A stretch of DNA of 20,830 nt from Cytophagales bacterium. GTDB taxonomy: Bacteria > Bacteroidota > Bacteroidia > Cytophagales > Cyclobacteriaceae. The position numbers and the translations under genes are program-made. The notes beneath the pieces were generated by a model. It saw nothing but the letters and a program-made list of their open reading frames with translations, was not told where the DNA came from and ran no database searches. The stretch is from contig DAHVFH010000116.1 of assembly GCA_027317105.1 (NCBI GenBank), positions 1-20,830 on the forward strand. Direction: 5' to 3'. Below, piece after piece: positions 15,228 to 20,830 of the stretch (its first letter is position 1; the number at the start of each line of letters is the position of its first letter).

Positions 15228-16807
15228 TAATTAATCCTACAGTTGACCGTCATTTTTGAACCATTCACCTGTTTCGTTGAACCGTCATACGCTGGACGTT
15301 GAACTTGCACCTGTGAAATAGAAATGTTGTCACCTTTTCTTAAATTATATTGACTCAACGGTATCGTTCCAGATCTTATTGTTATTGGTGATCCGCCATT
15401 AATCTGAAGAATTAAATTGGATACATAATACCGGTTGTCCTTGTTATTGTTCTTAGCAAAAATCTGATCGATAATTTCCGGCTCCACTCGGATGGAAGGA
15501 GTTCCTGTTGGAATTCCTTTTGAAATATCGATGGTATTAGGACCCGACATTAATTTTGCAATAGGCATTGGTACATCCTGGGTTTCAAACTTTTGAACAC
15601 CTATTGACTGTCCATTTAACATTACGTTTACATTACATTGCGCGCGCGTAGGAAGAATTGCGAATTTTCCAGGTGCTAGTTTATACGCCTTTCCTTGTTC
15701 ACCTGGTACATTCAAATTCAACCCTGACAAATCAGTAAGACCTTGAATAGAAACATTTACTTCTGTGCCGCAATCACGATATAGGGTAGCCGCAGCTGCT
15801 GAACCAAAAATGGCTACAGGACGAATCACTTTATAACTTATTTTTCTATCCAGGGGAGGCCTTCCCGGAAGGTTGATTTTCACGTTGTAAGACATCTCCG
15901 CTACGCCATTGGCATTATAATTTGACGCTCCAGCAGCAAATTTAACCTTGCCCATTTTTACTTTAAAACCAATACCCATGTCTACATCTTCCAATTGAAG
16001 TGGTTTACCATCTTTGAACATTTCGGGGGTAGCCCCTGAAGCAGCACCTGCTACGAACAAATTTCCTTCATAAGTACTACCAGCTACAACAGAATTTGAC
16101 TCCGCTTGAACCATTGGAACTAATTGGTCTACACGATAGGTGACTCCTTCTGCAATTGCGTTTAAGCTATCTAAAGCAGCCGATTCATCTTCGAGTACCT
16201 CAGTTTGCATTTGACTCAGAATGGCAATCGCGGCCATTGCGGGTGTACCTTCAAAAGAAAATTGAAGAAAGTTTTTAGATGCTTGGTGTGCATCATTCTT
16301 AAACTCTTCAAAATCCACTGCCTTTTTATCCAATTTTGAAAAAGGCTTTTTTAATTGCATAATGTCATTTAACTGCTTGATGTAACCTTTCAACCTCTTC
16401 TCATATTCAATACCCGTTTCAGGCTTCCTGCTATCGAGCATCACTTCTTCTGGATTGTTGGTATTCAAAACAAGTTCTTCACCCTGCAATTGTTTGTTTC
16501 CATCTGTCTTAATCTTCTTCTTCACTCCATCCAAGTAGGCTACCATATCTTTTGTAAGCTCCCGAACCTTTTTGGCTTTCTCTTTTGCTGCCGTCACTTT
16601 ATCTTCAGTGCTTTTAGCATCCAAGATTCCCATCAGTTTGGATTGATTCTTAACCCGATCTTCACTTACTAAATCCTCAAGGGTAGTGTTTACCATTGCA
16701 AATTTTTCAAGGATAGCACTGCTCACGTTCAACGCCAAAAGCGCAGTGAGCACGAGGTACATCATGCCTATCATCTTTTGCCTTGGGGTTTCTTTGCCTC
16801 CTGCCAT
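15227..16807 (-). CDS. gldM: Type IX secretion motor protein GldM (PorM)
   Basis: GldM with GldL forms the inner-membrane proton-driven rotary motor; its long periplasmic part reaches the GldK/GldN ring. The 526-residue protein has a short basic cytoplasmic start (MAGGKETPRQK), one transmembrane helix (about 12-33, MIGMMYLVLTALLALNVSS) ending near Glu34, then a helical D1 region to about 220 rich in charged residues. Ig-like domains rich in Gly, Asn and Pro run to the C-terminus at RIN. The arginine at position 9 sits where a functionally important Arg is described in GldM homologues (from memory of the family). It begins 50 bases after the gldL stop. Length and order fit the canonical protein. 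Confidence 0.96.
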   Translation of the reverse strand: MAGGKETPRQKMIGMMYLVLTALLALNVSSAILEKFAMVNTTLEDLVSEDRVKNQSKLMGILDAKSTEDKVTAAKEKAKKVRELTKDMVAYLDGVKKKIKTDGNKQLQGEELVLNTNNPEEVMLDSRKPETGIEYEKRLKGYIKQLNDIMQLKKPFSKLDKKAVDFEEFKNDAHQASKNFLQFSFEGTPAMAAIAILSQMQTEVLEDESAALDSLNAIAEGVTYRVDQLVPMVQAESNSVVAGSTYEGNLFVAGAASGATPEMFKDGKPLQLEDVDMGIGFKVKMGKVKFAAGASNYNANGVAEMSYNVKINLPGRPPLDRKISYKVIRPVAIFGSAAAATLYRDCGTEVNVSIQGLTDLSGLNLNVPGEQGKAYKLAPGKFAILPTRAQCNVNVMLNGQSIGVQKFETQDVPMPIAKLMSGPNTIDISKGIPTGTPSIRVEPEIIDQIFAKNNNKDNRYYVSNLILQINGGSPITIRSGTIPLSQYNLRKGDNISISQVQVQRPAYDGSTKQVNGSKMTVNCRIN

Positions 16808-16857
16808 TTTTTATAAGTTTATGTGGTAAAAGAAATTCTCTTAATTCTTAAGTTTTG

Positions 16858-17679
16858 TTAGCCTTTCATGGCGGTCAACATACTGCCATACACTTTGTTT
16901 AGTGCAGTAAGGTTATTGGTCAGTGAGCCCAGTTCGGAAGTAAACTTCGCTGTATTGTCGCCCACCTTAGACAAGCCTTGCATTGCGCCTGTTAGGCTCT
17001 CATAGAACTTGTTCATATTTTTTACATGGGAATCAGCATCCTTCAACTCCATTTCATAAACGGTATTTAAAGCCGCCAGATTTTTAGTTACCGATTGCAC
17101 CTGCTTGTGATATTCACTGGTATCTTTAGAGGCATCCGACATCGCTTTTACTGCACCCATCGCAACACCGTAAGACTTGTTCATTTCACTCAATGACGTA
17201 GAGGCAGCTTGTACGTTTTTAGCATACTCATTAGTAGCCACTGCCGCATTGGAGAGATTGTTCATCTGTGAGGCTGAGGTCGCCAGGTTGGTTAACCCTT
17301 TGCCTAAGTTATCAAGCAGGTTTTGATCAACCTTTGCTGTTTTCAGCATTTCATCAATTTTAAGGAGCGGTGAATCTCCAGCCGCGGGCCGATTGCTAAT
17401 TCTTGAGGCAGTAGGCGTGGTCGCTGTGGCTTCAAAATCTTCAGCAAGTTCAGGATAAACTTTACTCCAGTCCACCTCAGCATGTTTGGGTTCAAAGGCA
17501 CTAAGAAAGAAGATTCCCGCCTCTACAGAGAGACCGATAATCAACATTTCGTTTGCACCATTCCAGTGTTGGATTTTAAAAAGTGCACCAATAATAACGA
17601 CAGATGCTCCAATGCCGTAAATCTTGGGCATAATAGTTTCATAGAGTAGAGTTCCAAAACCTCCTTTTTTCTTTGCCAT
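16858..17679 (-). CDS. gldL: Type IX secretion motor protein GldL (PorL)
   Basis: GldL is the proton-conducting inner-membrane partner of GldM. The 273-residue protein starts MAKKKGGFGTLLYETIMPK. It has two transmembrane helices (about 17-35 and 43-62) joined by KIQHWNGANEM, ending SAFEPKHAEVDW. A membrane-embedded Glu53 (IGLSVEAGIFF) matches the position of the glutamate considered essential for proton flow. After about residue 75 the chain is cytoplasmic and strongly helical, with repeating blocks such as LTNLATSASQMNNLS, QSVTKNLAALNTVYEMEL and LGSLTNNLTALNKVYGSML, which suggests an amphipathic coiled-coil tail. It lies 57 bases after gldK and 50 bases before gldM in the same transcription unit. 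Confidence 0.96.
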   Translation of the reverse strand: MAKKKGGFGTLLYETIMPKIYGIGASVVIIGALFKIQHWNGANEMLIIGLSVEAGIFFLSAFEPKHAEVDWSKVYPELAEDFEATATTPTASRISNRPAAGDSPLLKIDEMLKTAKVDQNLLDNLGKGLTNLATSASQMNNLSNAAVATNEYAKNVQAASTSLSEMNKSYGVAMGAVKAMSDASKDTSEYHKQVQSVTKNLAALNTVYEMELKDADSHVKNMNKFYESLTGAMQGLSKVGDNTAKFTSELGSLTNNLTALNKVYGSMLTAMKG

Positions 17680-17736
17680 GGTTCTTAGGATTTAAGTTTA
17701 GTCCGATTTTTTTCTAAATATAATTTAACTTTTCAA

Positions 17737-18861
17737 TTATTGAAATTCTGCTCCAGAAGATCTGCCCAAGTTAGTCATTGCACAACGGAAACCAATATAT
17801 GCCCGGGTAGAGTCTTTGTATTCATAGGTACGGGTACCTGTCTCCAAATAATAAGCAATGTCCTTCCAAGAACCTCCACGAATTACTTTTCGTGCGTTGT
17901 AGTTCTCTTTCGATTTTCCTTGCTTATCATAAGCTGCCTTATCTATAAACTGAGGATTAAGATCCCACACGGTTGGAACAGATGCAGCATAAAAATCATC
18001 CAAACACCACTCTGAAACGTTACCCGCCATATCCACTAACCCATAATCATTAGGAAAATATATACCCACTGGCGATGTATAGGCAAACCCATCATCGTAA
18101 TAATTTCCTCTGCCCGGTTTGAAGTTCGCCAACATACAACCCTTAGAGTTACGGATATAAGGATTACCCCAAGGATATTTTGCCATCGGGCGCCCTCCGC
18201 GGGCAGCATATTCCCATTCAGCTTCAGAGGGTAGCCGGAACGAAGGCATTGGCGGCTGTCCACCATTCACCTGACGCCACTCATTTAAAAACGCTGAACG
18301 CCATTTTCCAAAAAAATTAGCCGCTTCCCAGCTCACCCCTACCACCGGATAATCTTTGTAGCCAGGATGTTGCCAATAATAATCAACTAGCGGATCTCCC
18401 ATGTGATGGGTAAAGTCTCTCATCCAAGCAGTTGTATCAGGATAGTATTTCGCCATGAACTCCTGCTGGCTCACCGCTGGGAAATTAGTGAGTTGTGCAC
18501 CGCCCTCAGCGCCTAAGAAAAAAGTGCTGAACTGCAAGTACTCATCATTGGTAATTTCTGTTTCGTCCATGAAAAGTGGACCGATGGTAATTTGTTTGTT
18601 GAAGTTGATTTGTGTGGATGCTGGATCTTCATCGGCTTGCCCCATATAAAATGTGCCTGCCGGAATCGGTACCATACCATACGGCACCACCATTGCCCAT
18701 CCTTCTCTCCGCTCAATGGTTGATTGGCCAACCACTTCGCCCTGGGCATCTCCCCCACCTTTTTTCTTTCCAATTCCAAGAAGGCCACAGGAGCCAACTA
18801 TTAATCCTCCAGCCAGGATAAGCATGCCGTACAGAACTTTGCGAAAAACTAGTTTATTCAT
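17737..18861 (-). CDS. gldK: Type IX secretion / gliding lipoprotein GldK (PorK)
   Basis: GldK is an outer-membrane lipoprotein on the periplasmic face that forms the ring complex with GldN. From the ATG at 18861 the protein has 374 residues and a lipoprotein signal: MNKLVFRK, a hydrophobic core, then VGSC with the lipidated Cys at 25. An FGE-sulfatase (formylglycine-generating-like) fold follows: VPIPAGTFYMGQ, ETEITNDEYLQF, YPVVGVSWEAANFF, RLPSEAEWEYAARGG, GNVSEWCLDDFY, VIRGGSWKD and YIGFRCA. It is structural rather than enzymatic in this family. An ATG at 18870 (adding MIG) is also possible; a TTG further up (18909) is less likely. It is first of the K-L-M-N block, about 147 bases after porP/sprF. 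Confidence 0.95.
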   Translation of the reverse strand: MNKLVFRKVLYGMLILAGGLIVGSCGLLGIGKKKGGGDAQGEVVGQSTIERREGWAMVVPYGMVPIPAGTFYMGQADEDPASTQINFNKQITIGPLFMDETEITNDEYLQFSTFFLGAEGGAQLTNFPAVSQQEFMAKYYPDTTAWMRDFTHHMGDPLVDYYWQHPGYKDYPVVGVSWEAANFFGKWRSAFLNEWRQVNGGQPPMPSFRLPSEAEWEYAARGGRPMAKYPWGNPYIRNSKGCMLANFKPGRGNYYDDGFAYTSPVGIYFPNDYGLVDMAGNVSEWCLDDFYAASVPTVWDLNPQFIDKAAYDKQGKSKENYNARKVIRGGSWKDIAYYLETGTRTYEYKDSTRAYIGFRCAMTNLGRSSGAEFQ

Positions 18862-18920
18862 ACCAATCATATTAAATGAAAATCTGTTGTCTTCTTGTCC
18901 AATAGCCAACGAACAGAATC

Positions 18921-18928
18921 GAAAGTTA
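18921..18928 (-). promoter_or_regulatory. Possible -7 element upstream of gldK
   Basis: On the minus strand TAACTTTC differs from TAnnTTTG only at the last base and lies about 60 bases before the gldK ATG, in the 147-base gap after porP/sprF. No clear TTG is seen at the -33 position. The gap shows no convincing terminator, so gldK may be read from porP/sprF as well. Confidence 0.25.
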
Positions 18929-19008
18929 TTCTTTTTTTTTGTCTTTATTGAATTATAAGGCTACCAAATTCTGCAAAATCTTCAAAATAGCCAAATAAAT
19001 CTTTTAGT

Positions 19009-19953
19009 TTAATGCCGATAGCGGGGTGTTCGCACGACTTTCTTGCCCGGCCCCGGGTTAGTTGGAAGTTGATACATCAACATAAATTCTTGGGAAGTTG
19101 GTTGCTTAGCCGCCTGATCTTTAACAATATAATCAAGCGAATAGCCCACTTGCAATGATTTGTCTTTAAGAAAACTATAGCCCAACATCAAAATGGCCGC
19201 ATCGCCCTGTCGGAAAGACAACCCGCCCCACATCGTATCTTTTAGGTAGGCCAGTGCTGAAAGATTAGTGGTGGTGGTGGTGAAATCAGTTTGAATTAAA
19301 GTAGAAAATTTGAATTTCAAATCGAAATTCACCTCATATATATACCCAGCAGTGATATATGTATGCGTTTGCAAAGGATTTCTTATTGATTGCCCAAAAG
19401 TAAAGGTGGCATGTGTTAAATGATTAAAACTTGCCCCAAAATAAAATTTCTCACTCTGCCAATACGCCCCGACTGCTAGGTCTGGTTTGATCTGTGATTG
19501 TGATCCACCGCTAAGAAATGATTCATAGTCAACGGCACGAAAGTAATTCGAGTTAATTGTTTGCGACAAAATTCCTGCCCTTACCCCAAGACTTAGTTTG
19601 CTGCTCTTTATTCCGATGTGGTAAGCATAAGAGGCTTGCGCCTCAAGGTTATTGTATGGCCCGAGGTTATCATGATCGATATATCCGCCAAAACCACTGT
19701 TTAGCTTATATATTGGTGTCGTAAACGTAATTAACTGTGTGGTGGGGGCACCTCCACTACCATAAGTCGGTGTGTATCCTGTCCACTGTGCCCTGTGCAA
19801 GGCTGTAATTTTAGTTACCCCCTCAACACCTGAATAAGCCGGGTTGTAATAAACCATATTAAACATATACTGAGAAAATTGAGGATCCTGTTGGGCGTAA
19901 CTTGGCTTAACCAAACAAATCAGCATTGATATAAATAGAAGAATCCTTATCAC
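19009..19953 (-). CDS. porP: PorP/SprF family type IX secretion outer-membrane protein
   Basis: PorP/SprF proteins are outer-membrane beta-barrels needed to secrete or anchor specific type IX cargo such as the gliding adhesin SprB. The 314-residue protein starts with a signal peptide (MIRILLFISMLICLVKPS, cleavage after SYA). The family hallmark QQDPQFSQYMFNMVYYNPAYSG follows directly. Alternating aromatic/hydrophobic beta-strands run throughout, with GGYIDHDNLGPYNN, FGASFNHLTHATF and LMLGYSFLKDKSLQVGYSLDY. The start is a GTG at 19953: an in-frame stop lies two codons upstream and the next ATG would destroy the signal peptide. It lies between hemD and gldK on the same strand, the order known from other Bacteroidota. 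Confidence 0.93.
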   Translation of the reverse strand: MIRILLFISMLICLVKPSYAQQDPQFSQYMFNMVYYNPAYSGVEGVTKITALHRAQWTGYTPTYGSGGAPTTQLITFTTPIYKLNSGFGGYIDHDNLGPYNNLEAQASYAYHIGIKSSKLSLGVRAGILSQTINSNYFRAVDYESFLSGGSQSQIKPDLAVGAYWQSEKFYFGASFNHLTHATFTFGQSIRNPLQTHTYITAGYIYEVNFDLKFKFSTLIQTDFTTTTTNLSALAYLKDTMWGGLSFRQGDAAILMLGYSFLKDKSLQVGYSLDYIVKDQAAKQPTSQEFMLMYQLPTNPGPGKKVVRTPRYRH

Positions 19954-19985
19954 TTTTCAGCTTCAATTAAAAAATATTTCAGGAA

Positions 19986-20017
19986 TAAAGATAGCTGATT
20001 TAATTTCACACTGTCAA
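19986..20017 (-). promoter_or_regulatory. Probable promoter of porP/sprF
   Basis: Read on the minus strand, TTGACA (20017-20012) is followed, 21 bases after its TTG, by TATCTTTA (19993-19986). This fits the Bacteroidota -33 TTG / -7 TAnnTTTG arrangement except that the last G is A. It would start transcription about 27 bases before the GTG codon and drive porP-gldKLMN independently of hemD. Confidence 0.5.
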
Positions 20018-20078
20018 CACCGATGTAATTAAAGTGTAATAAAATCTACTTCTGGCTAAAAAGCTAGCAACTAAATAG

Positions 20079-20830
20079 TTATTTAGACCCGTTGGCCTTT
20101 TCTATATAAAGCTCCAAAGCTCCAGCCATGGAAGGGGCTTTAGGCAGGGGAGCCTCAATATCTAAGACAAAGCCATTTTCTTTTATTGCCTTTGCGGTAG
20201 CGGAGCCAAAGGCTGCGAGCCGAGTGCTATCTTGCTTAAAGTCTGGGAAATTAACCATCAAAGAATTTACCCCAGAAGGGCTAAAGAAGGCCAATATATC
20301 GTAGTAGACACTTTTTAAGTCGCTGAGATTACAAGCCACGGTGTGATTAATGATTGCCTCACAATACTCAAAACCATTAATCTTTAGGAAATCAGGAATA
20401 TCATTTTTGCGAATGTCGGAGCAAGGATATAAGAAATTTTCGTTTTTGTGTTTTCTTAAAATTTCCAACAAGTCTTTCGTATCCTTTAGGCCCGTAAATA
20501 TCTTCCTTTTGCGAATGACAATATATTTCTGAAGATAATTTGAAGTTTGATCTGAAATACAAAAATATTTCATATCGGGAGGCATCTCCAATTTCAATTC
20601 GCGGCAAAGCATAAAAAAATGATCTACCGCATTGCGACTGGTAAAAATAACAGCCGAGTATTGAAGGATCTCAACCTTTTGCTTTCGGAATTCCTTTGCT
20701 CCGACCGGCTCCACTTGAATGAATGGGCGAAAGTCAATTTTTAAATTGAACTTTTCGGCAAGCTTAAAATAAGGAGAGTTGAGGTCAGTTGGGGTTTCCT
20801 GCGAGACTAGGATGCTTTTTACTTTTCGCA
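20079..20830 (-). CDS. hemD: Uroporphyrinogen-III synthase (5' end beyond window)
   Basis: HemD cyclises and inverts ring D of hydroxymethylbilane to give uroporphyrinogen III for haem and corrinoids. The frame stays open to the right edge: upstream of the internal GTG at 20714 it reads RKVKSILVSQETPTDLNSPY, a typical N-terminal strand of the family, so the true start is just outside and only a few residues are missing. Visible family features are VIFTSRNAVDHFF in the first domain, YDILAFFSPSGVNSL and AAFGSATAKAIKENG in the second, and the ending EAPLPKAPSMAGALELYIEK. The sequence is divergent, as is normal for HemD, which has few invariant residues. It is upstream of porP/sprF on the same strand, 125 bases apart. 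Confidence 0.9.
   Translation of the reverse strand, partial: RKVKSILVSQETPTDLNSPYFKLAEKFNLKIDFRPFIQVEPVGAKEFRKQKVEILQYSAVIFTSRNAVDHFFMLCRELKLEMPPDMKYFCISDQTSNYLQKYIVIRKRKIFTGLKDTKDLLEILRKHKNENFLYPCSDIRKNDIPDFLKINGFEYCEAIINHTVACNLSDLKSVYYDILAFFSPSGVNSLMVNFPDFKQDSTRLAAFGSATAKAIKENGFVLDIEAPLPKAPSMAGALELYIEKANGSK

Noticed and set aside
18513..18797. Minus-strand open frame overlapping gldK in another frame
   Set aside because: Out of frame with the FGE-sulfatase domain of GldK, with a product of no recognisable fold.
17737..18861. Reading GldK as an active formylglycine-generating enzyme or sulfatase modifier
   Set aside because: The fold is shared, but the lipobox, gene order and family membership point to the structural GldK/PorK lipoprotein.
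19269..19283. Short GTG/GGT trinucleotide run (five Thr codons on the minus strand)
   Set aside because: Lies inside porP/sprF and keeps frame; too short to call a phase-variable repeat.
14268..20830. Idea that the right half is a novel secretion system
   Set aside because: All members match known GldK, GldL, GldM, GldN and PorP/SprF families in the usual order.
1..20830. Search for mobile elements, CRISPR arrays and tRNA genes
   Set aside because: No transposase or integrase motifs, no regularly spaced repeats and no tRNA-like cloverleaf with CCA-end context were seen by eye; a tRNAscan or repeat finder could still find something small.

Overview
The window looks like chromosomal DNA of a Bacteroidota bacterium, probably a Cytophagales-type relative (inference). 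The reasons are a complete gldK-gldL-gldM-gldN core of the type IX secretion / gliding machinery next to a PorP/SprF-family gene, several copies of the Bacteroidota -7 promoter element (TAnnTTTG), weak or absent Shine-Dalgarno sequences, and families largely found in this phylum (DUF4286, PorP/SprF, the short QueG form). Coding density is high. No intergenic gap exceeds about 150 bases, and I saw no rRNA, tRNA, insertion sequence, CRISPR array or prophage gene.

Layout. Bases 1-111 hold the 3' end of an unidentified + strand gene, closed by a hairpin terminator. It converges on queG (tRNA queuosine synthesis, minus strand). Divergent from queG are rfaE2 (ADP-heptose synthesis for LPS) and a YugP-type membrane zinc metallopeptidase, ended by a strong terminator at 2403-2433. 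Next comes a + strand run: an acyl-CoA dehydrogenase, a zinc-dependent medium-chain dehydrogenase, a UxaB-type tagaturonate reductase and a UxaA-type altronate dehydratase. The last three read naturally as sugar-acid catabolism: an L-galactonate-like substrate to tagaturonate, then altronate, then 2-keto-3-deoxygluconate. An unidentified 167-codon gene follows, tail to tail with an unusual, catalytically degraded 3-hydroxyacyl-CoA dehydrogenase-like protein, which is divergent from ridA.

From 9646 to 13698 lies a tightly packed + strand operon: gltX, a 71-residue lysine-rich protein, a TIGR00266/AIM24 protein, a stand-alone lysine-ketoglutarate-reductase-type saccharopine dehydrogenase, and a DUF4286 protein. 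Gaps are 1-10 nt, or an ATGA overlap. The remainder is on the minus strand. Read in transcription order it is hemD (running off the right edge), porP/sprF, gldK, gldL, gldM, gldN, a GNAA-loop terminator, then a GNAT acetyltransferase.

GldK (outer-membrane lipoprotein) and GldN (periplasmic) form the ring partnered with the GldL/GldM inner-membrane proton-driven motor. PorP/SprF proteins anchor secreted cargo or adhesins at the outer membrane. I found no convincing previously undescribed system. The most unusual items are the degenerate hydroxyacyl-CoA dehydrogenase, the isomerase-less sugar-acid cassette, the free-standing LKR enzyme in a gltX operon, and near-leaderless transcription starts.
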